64,000 bases of DNA from JANRLJ01 sp033762735 (GCA_033762735.1 JANRLJ010000197.1:1-64000); one strand, 5' to 3'; positions 50,412-59,392 are shown, counted from the stretch's first letter. The notes: generated by a model not told the origin, from the letters alone. Numbers and translations are program-made.

Positions 50412-50720
50412 TTAGTCGCCCGCCGCCTGAAGTTCAACCGGGGCGGTCGTCTTGTTGGGGTTTTCAGCCACCACGTTAATGCGCTTCTGGCCGTCGCGCC
50501 CGCGCATCCGCTCGAACACCACATAGCCTTCCACGACTGCGAAGATGGTATAGTCACGCCCCATGCCGACGCCTTCGCCGGGATGGAATTTGGTGCCCTT
50601 CTGGCGGACGATGATATTGCCGGGGATGACGTATTCGCCGCCGAAGCGCTTTACACCGCGACGCTTTGCGTTGCTGTCGCGCCCGTTCTTACTTGAACCG
50701 CCACCTTTTTTGTGTGCCAT
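50412..50720 (-). CDS. rpmA: ribosomal protein bL27
   Basis: 102 residues. N-terminus MAHKKGGGSSKNGRDSNAKR is diagnostic; GVKRFGGEYVIPGNIIVRQKG and GVGMGRDYTIFAVVEG follow. The flexible N-terminus reaches the peptidyl-transferase centre. There is no N-terminal extension needing Prp cleavage as in Firmicutes. The C-terminal tail (about 85-102, NPNKTTAPVELQAAGD) is longer than usual. 31 bases after rplU. Confidence 0.98.
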   Translation of the reverse strand: MAHKKGGGSSKNGRDSNAKRRGVKRFGGEYVIPGNIIVRQKGTKFHPGEGVGMGRDYTIFAVVEGYVVFERMRGRDGQKRINVVAENPNKTTAPVELQAAGD

Positions 50721-50751
50721 TGGGATAATCCTCTCAACAAACCATCAAACT

Positions 50752-51066
50752 CTAGCCGACAACAATGTCATCAATGCGGAGTCGGGTGTAGTACTGGCGA
50801 TGACCGCGCTTGCGCCGGAAGTTGGTGCGCTGGCGATACTTGAAGACGATCACCTTCTTATCACGATATTCCTTGACGACGGTGGCCTTCACGACCGCGC
50901 CTTCGACAAAGGGCTGACCGATGACGGTCTGGTCGCCATTGCCAACCAGCAGCACATCGGTAATGTCGAAGCTGTGATCGGCTTCGTAGGGGAGGCGGTC
51001 AACGTCGATGACCTTGCCGGGTTCGGCACGATACTGCCGCCCGCCGGAGCGGAAAATTGCGTACAC
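50752..51066 (-). CDS. rplU: ribosomal protein bL21
   Basis: 104 residues. MYAIFRSGGRQYRAEPGKVIDVDRL and VVKEYRDKKVIVFKYRQRTNFRRKRGHRQ are family signatures. First gene of the rplU-rpmA pair. A near-consensus promoter lies at 51190-51217, leaving a leader of about 115 bases in which I see no known regulatory fold. The linked obgE gene is not here. Confidence 0.98.
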   Translation of the reverse strand: MYAIFRSGGRQYRAEPGKVIDVDRLPYEADHSFDITDVLLVGNGDQTVIGQPFVEGAVVKATVVKEYRDKKVIVFKYRQRTNFRRKRGHRQYYTRLRIDDIVVG

Positions 51067-51189
51067 GATTGCTCTCCAATCTTCACTTACCGCCGCCGCT
51101 GCATCTGCTGCCGCCCGACCAGCGCACGGGGAAAATTGGCTGAGGTGTCTCTGCCAAAGTGAACGAACATGAATGGGACAAGAACGTTT

Positions 51190-51217
51190 ATTATACGACC
51201 TGTCCGGCAGGCGTCAA
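51190..51217 (-). promoter_or_regulatory. strong promoter of rplU-rpmA
   Basis: Minus strand TTGACG (51217-51212), 16-base spacer, perfect TATAAT (51195-51190). Confidence 0.75.
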
Positions 51218-51248
51218 CGTTCGATTTTGCCTGCTGCCCCCTGTTTTC

Positions 51249-52316
51249 TCAGATGATGAACATGGCATCCCCAAACGAGAAAAAGCGATAGCCTTCCTGC
51301 TTGGCCGCTTCATACGCCCGCAGCACAAATTCCCGCCCGGCCAGGGCGCTGATCATCATCAGAAGCGTTGATTTTGGCAGGTGGAAGTTGGTAATCAGCG
51401 CATCCACCGCCCGCCATTGGTAGCCGGGATAGATGAATAAGTCGGTGTCACGCTCGAAGGCGATGACCGGCCGCCACGCGCAGACTTCGCCGTTTGCTTC
51501 AGGATGTGCCGGGTCACCGCCTGCGCTGAGGATGCCTGCCGTTTCCAGCGTTCGGGCGGTAGTCGTGCCGACGGCGATAATACGCCCACCCGCAAGCTTC
51601 GCCTGATTGATGACATGGGCGTTTTCGGCGGTCAGCACAGCGCGTTCGCTGTGGATTTTGTGAGTCTTGATGTCCTCCACGCGCACGGGGAGAAACGTGT
51701 CCAGCCCGACATGCAGCGTACAGTAGGCGAGATGTACGCCTTTTTCGCGCAGTGCCAGCAGGAGTTCAGGCGTGAAGTGCAGTCCGGCGGTCGGCGCGGC
51801 GGCGGAGCCTTCTTCCCGGCTGTAAACGGTCTGATAGCGCTCTTTATCCTGCAATTGGGTGTGAATATAAGGCGGCAGCGGCATTTCGCCTAACTGCTGC
51901 AAATATGGGGCAATGGGTTCGCTGAACTCGATTTCGCGCTCGGCCTCCTCCAGTTCGCTGACAATCGTCGCCGTGATCGGGCTGTCATGGATATTCAGCA
52001 CCAGACCAGGCAGGGTGCGCTTTCCGCCGATCAGCACCCGCCAGCGCGTTTCTGTTAACTGTTTGAGCAGCAGGATTTCCGCCGCGCCGCCTGTCCCTGC
52101 TTTGGTTGCCCGCAGACGCGCCGGGATGACGCGGGTGGAGTTCATCACCAGCACATCACCGGGATTGATGAAGTCCACGATCTCGCGGAAAACCGTGTGA
52201 TACAGGGTTTGCTCTGCCCGGTTGACGATCATCAGGCGAGATGAATCACGCGGCTCAACCGGAGTCTGCGCGATGAAGTGTTCGGGGAGGTCGTAGTCGA
52301 AGTCGTTCAGGTTCAT
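51249..52316 (-). CDS. queA: tRNA preQ1(34) S-adenosylmethionine ribosyltransferase-isomerase
   Basis: 355 residues. DFDYDLPEHFIAQTPVEPRDSSRLMIV at the start, PGDVLVMNSTRVIPARL, APTAGLHFTPELL, HVGLDTFLPVR and FHLPKSTLLMMISALAG near the end are QueA signatures. It transfers and isomerises ribose from SAM onto preQ1 in tRNA to give epoxyqueuosine. It starts 5 bases after the ruvB stop, the common ruvB-queA linkage, and shares the ruvB promoter. Confidence 0.97.
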   Translation of the reverse strand: MNLNDFDYDLPEHFIAQTPVEPRDSSRLMIVNRAEQTLYHTVFREIVDFINPGDVLVMNSTRVIPARLRATKAGTGGAAEILLLKQLTETRWRVLIGGKRTLPGLVLNIHDSPITATIVSELEEAEREIEFSEPIAPYLQQLGEMPLPPYIHTQLQDKERYQTVYSREEGSAAAPTAGLHFTPELLLALREKGVHLAYCTLHVGLDTFLPVRVEDIKTHKIHSERAVLTAENAHVINQAKLAGGRIIAVGTTTARTLETAGILSAGGDPAHPEANGEVCAWRPVIAFERDTDLFIYPGYQWRAVDALITNFHLPKSTLLMMISALAGREFVLRAYEAAKQEGYRFFSFGDAMFII

Positions 52317-52321
52317 AGGTT

Positions 52322-53374
52322 TTACAACAGCGATGGCTGATCGGGTGGGGCAGGGACGACCTTGCCGTCCTCCTTGCGCTCGTAGGGAATGCCGAGATGT
52401 TCGTAAGCAGCAGCCGTCGCCACACGGCCACGCGGCGTCCGGTCGAGAAAGCCAAGCTGGAGCAGATATGGCTCGTACACATCCATAATCGTCGAGCGGT
52501 CTTCGCTGATGGCAGCGCCGATGGTATCCAGCCCGACCGGGCCGCCGCCGAACTTTTCGATGATGCAGGTCATGATGCGGCGGTCTACATCATCCAACCC
52601 CAGGTGGTCGATGTCCATCAGCGACAGCGCTTCCCCGGCGACCGGGCCTGTAATCACACCGTCGGCACGGGTCTGGGCATAATCGCGCACACGCCGCAGC
52701 AAACGCAGTGCCACACGCGGCGTCCCCCGTGAACGGCGGGCGATCTCGGTTGTGCCTTCGGGACGAATATCCACCTTGAGCATCCCGGCGGCGCGGTTGA
52801 TGATGTGCTCCATCGCAGGCAGATCATAGTAGTCGAGCCGATAGCGTGTGCCGAAGCGGTCGCGCAGCGGCCCCGCCAGCAGGGAAAGCTGCGTGGTCGC
52901 GCCGATCACGGTAAAGCGCGGCAGATTCAGGCGAACGTTTTTCGCGGCAGGGCCTTTGCCAATGACGATATCGAGCGCGAAGTCTTCCATGGCCGGGTAG
53001 AGAATTTCCTCGACAGCACGACCCAGGCGGTGAATTTCGTCAATGAATAATACGTCACCCTGCTTGAGATGAGTCAGAATCGCGGCAAGATCACCCGCAC
53101 GTTCGATGGATGGCCCAGCGGTAATGCGAATATTGGCGGTCATCTCGTTTGCAATCACATGCGCCAGCGAGGTTTTGCCCAGGCCAGGTGGGCCATAGAA
53201 CAGCACATGATCGAGCGGTTCAGAGCGACCTTTGGCCGCGTCGATCATGATCTTGAGGTTTTCGCGCACGCGATCCTGCCCGACGATGTCCTTTAACATC
53301 TGCGGGCGCAGGGCGACGTTGTCGCGTTCGTTTTTTAGTCGGCCACCCGTCACGACTCGTCCGTCGTCGGACAT
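52322..53374 (-). CDS. ruvB: Holliday junction branch migration ATPase RuvB
   Basis: 350 residues. Walker A GPPGLGKTSLAH, Walker B FIDEIHRLGRAVEEILYPAMEDF, sensor 1 VIGATTQLSLLAGPLRDRFG, arginine-finger region, and a C-terminal winged helix with GGGPVGLDTIGAAISED and LLQLGFLDRTPRGRVAT. Powers RuvA-bound branch migration. GGAG lies upstream and the promoter is at 53411-53438. Separated from ruvCA by about 13 kb on the other strand. Confidence 0.98.
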   Translation of the reverse strand: MSDDGRVVTGGRLKNERDNVALRPQMLKDIVGQDRVRENLKIMIDAAKGRSEPLDHVLFYGPPGLGKTSLAHVIANEMTANIRITAGPSIERAGDLAAILTHLKQGDVLFIDEIHRLGRAVEEILYPAMEDFALDIVIGKGPAAKNVRLNLPRFTVIGATTQLSLLAGPLRDRFGTRYRLDYYDLPAMEHIINRAAGMLKVDIRPEGTTEIARRSRGTPRVALRLLRRVRDYAQTRADGVITGPVAGEALSLMDIDHLGLDDVDRRIMTCIIEKFGGGPVGLDTIGAAISEDRSTIMDVYEPYLLQLGFLDRTPRGRVATAAAYEHLGIPYERKEDGKVVPAPPDQPSLL

Positions 53375-53410
53375 GAATACTGCTCCAGATGAATACTTGT
53401 TCTAAGACAA

Positions 53411-53438
53411 AGTATAGCCGGGAGTGCGCCGCAGGCAA
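53411..53438 (-). promoter_or_regulatory. promoter of ruvB-queA
   Basis: Minus strand TTGCCT (53438-53433), 16-base spacer, TATACT (53416-53411), about 36 bases before the ATG. Confidence 0.55.
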
Positions 53439-53442
53439 TGGC

Positions 53443-53487
53443 GGTTTTCAACCGAGCGGCTTTTACCCGAGCGGTTTTCAACCGGGC
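53443..53487. repeat. three 15-bp tandem repeats between ruvB and upp
   Basis: Units GGTTTTCAACCGAGC (53443-53457), GGCTTTTACCCGAGC (53458-53472) and GGTTTTCAACCGGGC (53473-53487). Units 1 and 3 contain the mini-palindrome GGTT-TTC-AACC. The array lies just upstream of the divergent ruvB -35 and 20 bases before the upp -35. Confidence 0.7.
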
Positions 53488-53506
53488 GATATTTTGTGTT
53501 CATGCT

Positions 53507-53536
53507 TTGACAAACCGCCCCCGCCGCACGTACAAT
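53507..53536 (+). promoter_or_regulatory. strong promoter of upp
   Basis: Perfect -35 TTGACA (53507-53512), 18-base spacer, TACAAT (53531-53536), about 44 bases before the ATG. Confidence 0.75.
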
Positions 53537-53579
53537 CGCGGCGATTTTGCCGACAGCGCTTGACCTGTAGGAGCAGTGC

Positions 53580-54203
53580 ATGGCTCAGGTTCACGTTTCC
53601 ACGCATCCCCTTGTCCAGCATAAACTCACCCTGCTGCGCGATGCGACCACCGATCACCGCGCCTTTCGGGAACTTGTACGCGAACTTGCGCTGCTGCTGA
53701 GCTATGAAGCCACGCAGGATATGGACGTGACGCCGACGACCGTCACTACCCCGATGGGCGAAGCATCTGGTTTTAAAGCGCGAGAAACCATCGGTCTTGT
53801 GCCGATTCTGCGGGCCGGACTCGGACTGGTGGAAGGGGTGATGGAGCTGCTGCCGAGTGTGCAGGTATGGCATCTGGGGCTGTACCGCGACGAACACACG
53901 CTGCGCCCGGTGGAGTATTACAATAAACTGCCCCAGGCGCCGACAGTCGAAATCTGCCTGGTGCTTGATCCGATGCTGGCGACGGGCGGCTCAGCGGTGG
54001 CAGCGGTCGATGTGCTCAAGCGGTGGGGCGTACAGCGTATCAAATTCCTGGGGCTGATTGCCGCGCCGGAAGGTATCGAAAGGCTGACGAAGGCACACCC
54101 CGACGTGTCGATTTATGTGGCGGCGGTAGATGAACGCCTGAACGAAATCGGCTTTATCGTCCCCGGATTGGGCGACGCAGGCGACCGTCAGTTCGGAACC
54201 TAA
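53580..54203 (+). CDS. upp: uracil phosphoribosyltransferase
   Basis: 207 residues from ATG 53580 (GTAGGAG upstream). It forms UMP from uracil and PRPP. N-terminal VSTHPLVQHKLTLLRDATTDHRAFRELV; PRPP loop LVLDPMLATGGSAVAAVDVL; uracil-binding hood YVAAVDERLNEIGFIVPGLGDAGDR at the C-terminus. All match bacterial Upp and length is normal. The glycosyl-phosphate transferase gene follows 7 bases later and shares the promoter. Confidence 0.98.
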   Translation: MAQVHVSTHPLVQHKLTLLRDATTDHRAFRELVRELALLLSYEATQDMDVTPTTVTTPMGEASGFKARETIGLVPILRAGLGLVEGVMELLPSVQVWHLGLYRDEHTLRPVEYYNKLPQAPTVEICLVLDPMLATGGSAVAAVDVLKRWGVQRIKFLGLIAAPEGIERLTKAHPDVSIYVAAVDERLNEIGFIVPGLGDAGDRQFGT

Positions 54204-54210
54204 TCGCCGC

Positions 54211-55287
54211 ATGACTCGTACTGAACTCAGCGCCTTTCTCATTGTCTTTGCCCTGGCATTCAGCATCACGCTGGCGCTGATTCCGCTGATGGACAGGCTG
54301 GGAAAACGCTTCGGCATTGTCTCCAAAGCAGGGGGGCGCCGTCTGAATGAAGGCGACTTCCGCCGCGTGTCCAAGCTGGGCGGGCTTGCCATCTACAGCG
54401 GCTTTATCATCGCGGCGGTTGCAGCGCAATTCCTTAACGTCCCCCGTTTTGACCCCAACGAAGTGATCCGCTTTATCGGCCTGACGCTCGGCGCAACCAT
54501 CATTATGTTACTTGGGCTGCTGGATGATCTTTACGAACTCAAGCCGGTGGTCTTAGGCATCGGTCAAATTCTGGCCGCGGCCATCGCCATCGCCTTCCAG
54601 ATTTTTATCGAGACCTTCAATAACCCGCTGACCGGGCAGCAGACCGACCCCTGGCCGCATCTGGTGACGGTGGTGCTGACGATGTTCTGGCTCGGCCTGA
54701 TGATGAATACGGTCAATTTTATGGATGGGCTGGATGGGCTTGTCGGTGGTGTGGCCTTCATCGCCGGAACGCTGCTGTTTCTGAATGGGGCATTCGTGCT
54801 GAATCCACCGCAGACCAGTGTCAGCCTGCTTCCGTTGGCGCTGATGGGCGCATCGCTGGCGTTCCTGCTCCATAATTTCTACCCGGCGCGGATTTTCATG
54901 GGGGGCGGTGCCTATTTTATGGGCTATGCCCTGGGGACGCTGAGCATTATCGGCGGGGCGAAGATGGCGACGATTCTGCTGGTGATTGGACTGCCGCTGA
55001 TGGATCTGGCGTGGCAGGTCGTCAACCGTATGAGCAAAGGCCGCAACCCGATGCTGGGTGATCGTGGTCATCTGCATTTCCGCCTGCTGGATGCAGGCTT
55101 TACCCAGCGGCAGATCGTCATGGGGTATTATGTCTTCTGCGCGTTTTTCGGGGCGCTGACGCTGCTGCTCACGAGCCAGCTTTACAAGTTTATCGCGTTC
55201 GGGGTGATGATGAGCCTGATCGCCGTCGGCTTTATCGTTCTGAATCGCTTCACGCAGGTAAAAGCCGCCAGTTCATCGCAGGCTTAA
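54211..55287 (+). CDS. WecA/MraY-type polyprenyl-phosphate sugar-1-phosphate transferase
   Basis: 358 residues with about 10-11 membrane helices. Conserved cytoplasmic motifs: RRVSKLGGLAIY, LLGLLDDLYELKP (Asp pair), NTVNFMDGLDGLVGG (Mg/substrate motif), and the GDRGHLHFRLLDAG His motif at the C-terminal loop. These place it with WecA/TagO-like glycosyltransferase family 4. It loads a GlcNAc-type sugar phosphate onto undecaprenyl phosphate to start a surface glycan. The exact sugar cannot be read. It shares a transcript with upp (7-base gap), which is a frequent pairing in Chloroflexota and Actinobacteria-like genomes. Confidence 0.92.
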   Translation: MTRTELSAFLIVFALAFSITLALIPLMDRLGKRFGIVSKAGGRRLNEGDFRRVSKLGGLAIYSGFIIAAVAAQFLNVPRFDPNEVIRFIGLTLGATIIMLLGLLDDLYELKPVVLGIGQILAAAIAIAFQIFIETFNNPLTGQQTDPWPHLVTVVLTMFWLGLMMNTVNFMDGLDGLVGGVAFIAGTLLFLNGAFVLNPPQTSVSLLPLALMGASLAFLLHNFYPARIFMGGGAYFMGYALGTLSIIGGAKMATILLVIGLPLMDLAWQVVNRMSKGRNPMLGDRGHLHFRLLDAGFTQRQIVMGYYVFCAFFGALTLLLTSQLYKFIAFGVMMSLIAVGFIVLNRFTQVKAASSSQA

Positions 55288-55297
55288 ACCGACCTGC

Positions 55298-56662
55298 TCA
55301 CGCTTCCTCGTCTTCTTCCTCCTCGTCAATCGGTTCGTCGGTCTCGTCAAATTCGTCGTCAATTTCCTCTTCGGCGTCTTCATCCGTGTCGGCTAAATCC
55401 TCATCGTCGGGTGCGTGCACCAGATCATCCGTCTCATAGGTTACATCGTCCTCATCCGCTTCATCCTCGTCGTCCTCGTCTTCCAACTGCTGCTGACGCA
55501 GGGCAGCCATGCCGCCGAAGACGGGCATCGGACGCGGCGGTGGGGGGGGTGGCGTGGGCGCAGGCGTTGGTACGGGTTCTGGCGCTTTCTCTGCCTCGCT
55601 GGTGACAACATCCGGCTCGATGCGTTTTGGCCGTTCTGCGCCGGGGAGCGTGGGCGGTTTCTCTGGCTCAACGATCACGGCGGCCTGTTGCGTGATGGGT
55701 TCCTGACCGGGCGCGGCGGGGATGGGGAAGGCAAATTTATAAATGGACGGTGCGCCAGGGGGAAGCGCTGGAGCAGCCGTCTGTCGCTGTCGGCCACCGG
55801 ACGCGCCTGCTGGCCGAGCGGTCTGATGCGCTTTCTGGCGTTCTTCCTGCCGCAGCTTGAGCGCTTCGGCGCGGGTCATGGTGATCATTTTCCCATTCTT
55901 GAACGTCGCGCTATCCCCGGTGATGCGTTCCACAAGCGATTCGATGGCACCAAGCAGGCCAACCGCCGTGATGTTGAGCACCACGATCAGGATAAAGGCG
56001 GTCGAAAGCACGTTCAGCGCCCGCGCAATCGGCCCGGACAGCGCCTCGCCCACAATTTCTTCGCCCACGCCAAGCGCGAACAGCAGCACAACCCCGCCCG
56101 CCATCGGCCACAGCACCCAGCGCCACACTTTCAACACAGAGGCATCGGGCATCATCGTGTTGCCAATCGTGAAGACGAAGTACGTCCACAGCCAGAAGTC
56201 GGCGGTGCCAAGCAGTTGGCGCAGCGTTACAGCCAGATCGAAGTTGGTGCTGCCAGCAGGCGGACGCAGCGCGTCATCGACGTTCAGAATATTGGTGGCG
56301 ATCAGCCAGATCAGCAGAATTCCGGCAATAAGGGGAGCCGCACTAATCAGGTTGACTTTCCAGGCTGGGGCTTTCTTGGAGAGCTTGACGAACGTCAGTC
56401 GCAGTTCGCCGATTTCCTGCTTTTCGGGGAAGGCAATTGCGCGGTCTGCCCGCACATTCAGCACACCCGCCGCGAGCCAGTAGACCACTTCGTAGACGAT
56501 GATGCCGGGCAGGAAGAAGGTGTAGTAAAAAACAGTGGTCGTGTTGTAGTTTTTGGTCAGCAGCCAGCCAACCTTAAAAATGTGCTGGTGCAGCCAGCGT
56601 TCGAGCTGCCGCAGCACATTAAAGCAGATGATGACCAGCAGGGCAGCCCCAAAGACGTTCAG
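55298..56662 (-). CDS. membrane protein with acidic disordered tail; probable CTG start
   Basis: Starting at GTG 56617 gives 439 residues, but the frame is open upstream and reads LNVFGAALLVIICFN before VLRQLERWL, a plausible first membrane helix. A CTG at 56662-56660 overlaps the tpiA stop (CTGA) and has AAAGGA 8 bases upstream, so I place the start there (454 residues). About five further helices lie in residues 30-230. The C-terminal half is Pro/Ala-rich (EPVPTPAPTPPPPPP) and ends in about 65 mostly Asp/Glu residues. I recognise no family. Inferred: a membrane scaffold coupled to tpiA expression. Confidence 0.7.
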   Translation of the reverse strand: MNVFGAALLVIICFNVLRQLERWLHQHIFKVGWLLTKNYNTTTVFYYTFFLPGIIVYEVVYWLAAGVLNVRADRAIAFPEKQEIGELRLTFVKLSKKAPAWKVNLISAAPLIAGILLIWLIATNILNVDDALRPPAGSTNFDLAVTLRQLLGTADFWLWTYFVFTIGNTMMPDASVLKVWRWVLWPMAGGVVLLFALGVGEEIVGEALSGPIARALNVLSTAFILIVVLNITAVGLLGAIESLVERITGDSATFKNGKMITMTRAEALKLRQEERQKAHQTARPAGASGGRQRQTAAPALPPGAPSIYKFAFPIPAAPGQEPITQQAAVIVEPEKPPTLPGAERPKRIEPDVVTSEAEKAPEPVPTPAPTPPPPPPRPMPVFGGMAALRQQQLEDEDDEDEADEDDVTYETDDLVHAPDDEDLADTDEDAEEEIDDEFDETDEPIDEEEEDEEA

Positions 56663-57435
56663 GCCGTCGTTCCTTTCGCCTCTGCTGCCAGTTCGACCAG
56701 AGTGGTGAAGTCATCCACCTTGAGCGATGCTCCGCCGACCAGCGCACCATCCACATCCGGCTGCGACATGTACTCGCGCATGTTGTCGGGCTTGACGCTG
56801 CCCCCATATTGAATACGGACGTTCTGCGCGACTTCATCCCCATACATAGACCGCAGCGTACCGCGCACCACGCCGCCACAGATATTCTGTGCGATTTCGG
56901 CGCTGGCGCTGCGCCCGGTGCCGATAGCCCAGATAGGTTCGTAGGCGATGACGACATTGCGCATCGCATCCGCGCTGATGCCGTCTAACGCTGCGCGCAC
57001 CTGCCCGCCGACAAAGCCCGCTGTTTCGCCCGCTTCATTCTGGGTGAGGCTTTCCCCAACAGCGACAATCGGCTTCAGGCCATGTGCGAGGGCGGCTTTC
57101 ACCTTCCTGTTGACGATTTCGTCGGTGTCGCCCAGATATTGGCGGCATTCTGAATGGCCGATGATGACGTATTCGGCCAGCCCTTGCAGCATGGGCGGGG
57201 CGATCTGTGAGGTAAACGCACCCTGATTTTCCCAATGCACATTTTGCGCCGCGACCTTGATGGGCGTTCCGCGCAGTGCTTCCGCCACGCCTGCCAGCGC
57301 GACGAAAGTCGGCGCGACGACGCGCTCCACACCGTTGATGCCTTCCAGCCGGGGGAGCAGTGCCCTCACGAAATCGACCGACTCCTGCGCCGTCTTATAC
57401 ATTTTCCAGTTGCCCGCGATAATGGGTAATCGCAT
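56659..57435 (-). CDS. tpiA: triosephosphate isomerase
   Basis: 258 residues. RLPIIAGNWKMYKTAQE (Lys of NWK), IIGHSECRQYLGDTDE (His), VIAYEPIWAIGTGRSA (catalytic Glu) and IQYGGSVKPDNM with GALVGGASL for phosphate binding. All catalytic residues intact. It lies 4 bases downstream of the Ser/Thr kinase gene and overlaps the probable CTG start of the next gene. Confidence 0.98.
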   Translation of the reverse strand: MRLPIIAGNWKMYKTAQESVDFVRALLPRLEGINGVERVVAPTFVALAGVAEALRGTPIKVAAQNVHWENQGAFTSQIAPPMLQGLAEYVIIGHSECRQYLGDTDEIVNRKVKAALAHGLKPIVAVGESLTQNEAGETAGFVGGQVRAALDGISADAMRNVVIAYEPIWAIGTGRSASAEIAQNICGGVVRGTLRSMYGDEVAQNVRIQYGGSVKPDNMREYMSQPDVDGALVGGASLKVDDFTTLVELAAEAKGTTA

Positions 57436-57439
57436 CGTG

Positions 57440-59254
57440 TTAATCCTCCAGAGTTTCTGTTAAAAGTTCTGCTTTTTCGGTGATCCAGGTCGGGACGTTC
57501 TCGGTTTCCAGAATAGAGTCCCATGCTGCCAGGGCGCGTTCGGATTCTCCCTGCACGGCATAAAGCTCGCCGAGCACGAGCTGGTATTCGGGAAGCTGCT
57601 CATACTGGGTGCTTAAGCGTTCCAAAAGTCCTTCTGCAATACGCGGCCTGCCTGCCTGGACGTTCTGTTTGGCGGTGAGCAGCAGGAGAATTGGAGAGGC
57701 CGTTGTGAATGCCTGTGTGTCGGTTTCGCTTAGCACAGAGCGCACGACCTCCTGCGGGTCGAAGGTATGGGACTCGACAACGTTAAACAGGAATTCGCCG
57801 CCAATCGTCCTGACCTGTATCAGCGATTCGGGATTGGTGCCTGCTGCCTGATAAGCCAGCAGCGCATAGGCAATCGCTTCATTGGTGTACGCTGCTTCAT
57901 AGGCAATCTGTGCCGCTGCCAGCCAGTACAGCGGATCTTCATCTGTCAGCGCATAGCCCTGCTCAATCGCCTCGGCAGCGGTAGTCGCATCGCCTTCTAT
58001 CCAGGCGGACTGTGCAGTCATCAGATAATCAACCGGGTTTTCAGGGGAAGTGGCGGGACTTGTCTCCAGCAGCATTTGTGCGCTTACGCGGTAGGGGAGG
58101 GCGTTTTCCTCACGCAAAAACGGGCGCAGGGCAGACTGTCCCTCAAAATTGATTTCCCGGAAAAGCTGACTGAGGGTATCCGCCGCGCTGACGCTGACGA
58201 TCACGCTTGCCATGCAGAGGGTGAGAAAGGCGACCAATCCGCTGGTGCGCCAGAAGCGGCGGGCACGCGCACTCGGTGCTGTCAGCATTTTGCTGGCGGT
58301 CGAGCCTGCACGCGGCGCGGGGATGACGCGGCGTGGGGTGGGTTGCTGATCTTGTGCGGCGTCCCGCAACCTTGCCAGCGATACCGATGCGACCGAAGCG
58401 CGGTCAGGGTTGAGGGCTGTGAGATGGCTGGTCTGCACAGCACCTCGGAAATCGTTGATGCAGTCGTCGGCAGTGGCGTAGCGATCATCCGGGTCTTTCG
58501 CCAGCGCTTTCAGCAGTACCGCTTCCACTGCCTGCGGAATTTCGGGGTTGGCCGCGCTCGGCAGCGGGAGCGGGGTGTAGATGTGGTCGTGGATGATGGA
58601 GTAGGGCGTATCACCTGTGAAGGGCACACGCCCCACAATCAGTTCATATAGCACCACACCAAGCGAATAGATGTCCGCACGACTGTCCAGATTGCGCCCT
58701 CCGCGTGCCTGTTCCGGGGAGATGTAGTGCGGCGTACCAAGCAGCATATCCGCGCTGATGGTTGACTCACCGAGGGCGGCAATGCGCGCCAGGCCAAAAT
58801 CGGTCACGTAAGGGATGTTTTCCTTATCAAGAACGATATTGGAGGGTTTGATGTCCCGGTGCAGGACGCCTTTTTTATGCGCATAGGTGAGGGCGCTGCC
58901 AACCGCCGTCATCACTTCCAGGATTTCGTCGAGGGAGAGCGCACCGCGATTCATGCGGCTTTTGAGCGTTTCTCCCTCGATCAGCTTCATGACCAGATAG
59001 GGCTGGCCTTCGTGCTGCTGGTAATCGTAAATCGGCACGATGTGCGGATGTTCGAGGCCAGAGACGATCTGTGCCTCGCGCTGGAAGCGGGTGATGAAGG
59101 ACGGGTCTTCCTGCAACGCCTGGTGCATCACCTTGAGCGCCACCAGACGGTTGAGTTCGACGTGCTGTGCTTTATAGACGGTCGCCATCCCCCCCTGGCC
59201 GAGCTGCCCCAGGAGTAGATAGGGACCGATTTTTTCGCCTTCACGCCATGCCAT
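57440..59254 (-). CDS. PknB-type Ser/Thr protein kinase with extracytoplasmic helical domain
   Basis: 604 residues from ATG 59254 (GGAG upstream); a GTG at 59278 is less likely. Kinase domain 10-275: G-loop GQLGQGGMATVYKA, Lys41, Glu60, catalytic loop HRDIKPSN (Asp134), DFG (152-154), activation segment LLGTPHYISPEQARG with a phosphorylatable Thr. A juxtamembrane linker and one helix (about 339-357) lead to an external part (360-604) of alpha-helical TPR-like repeats. No PASTA domains. tpiA follows 4 bases later, placing kinase and glycolysis genes in one transcript. Confidence 0.95.
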   Translation of the reverse strand: MAWREGEKIGPYLLLGQLGQGGMATVYKAQHVELNRLVALKVMHQALQEDPSFITRFQREAQIVSGLEHPHIVPIYDYQQHEGQPYLVMKLIEGETLKSRMNRGALSLDEILEVMTAVGSALTYAHKKGVLHRDIKPSNIVLDKENIPYVTDFGLARIAALGESTISADMLLGTPHYISPEQARGGRNLDSRADIYSLGVVLYELIVGRVPFTGDTPYSIIHDHIYTPLPLPSAANPEIPQAVEAVLLKALAKDPDDRYATADDCINDFRGAVQTSHLTALNPDRASVASVSLARLRDAAQDQQPTPRRVIPAPRAGSTASKMLTAPSARARRFWRTSGLVAFLTLCMASVIVSVSAADTLSQLFREINFEGQSALRPFLREENALPYRVSAQMLLETSPATSPENPVDYLMTAQSAWIEGDATTAAEAIEQGYALTDEDPLYWLAAAQIAYEAAYTNEAIAYALLAYQAAGTNPESLIQVRTIGGEFLFNVVESHTFDPQEVVRSVLSETDTQAFTTASPILLLLTAKQNVQAGRPRIAEGLLERLSTQYEQLPEYQLVLGELYAVQGESERALAAWDSILETENVPTWITEKAELLTETLED

Positions 59255-59289
59255 CGGGCTGCTCCAGAGTCCATCCACGACCGATTGCG

Positions 59290-59351
59290 ATTATAAACCA
59301 ACAATTGTTACGCAATCCACGAGATTTGGTTTCACAACTGTAAAATCTCGT
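59290..59351 (-). promoter_or_regulatory. promoter region of the kinase-tpiA operon
   Basis: Minus strand -10 TATAAT (59295-59290), with no good -35 at 16-18 bases. A 9-bp inverted repeat ACGAGATTT (59319-59327) / AAATCTCGT (59343-59351) and the palindrome AACAATTGTT (59300-59309) lie upstream and could be protein-binding sites. Confidence 0.4.
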
Positions 59352-59392
59352 TTCTGTGTCTTATGGAGAAATCAAAACAAATGCGAACAATG

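Noticed and set aside
51067..51189. Possible bL21 leader RNA
   Set aside because: The leader is about 115 bases but I could not fold a structure resembling the known L21 leader by eye.
53443..53487. CRISPR array
   Set aside because: Units are directly adjacent with no spacers and only three copies; no cas genes.
55415..56812. 465-residue plus-strand ORF
   Set aside because: Antisense to the acidic-tail membrane gene and the end of tpiA; composition is that of a shadow frame.
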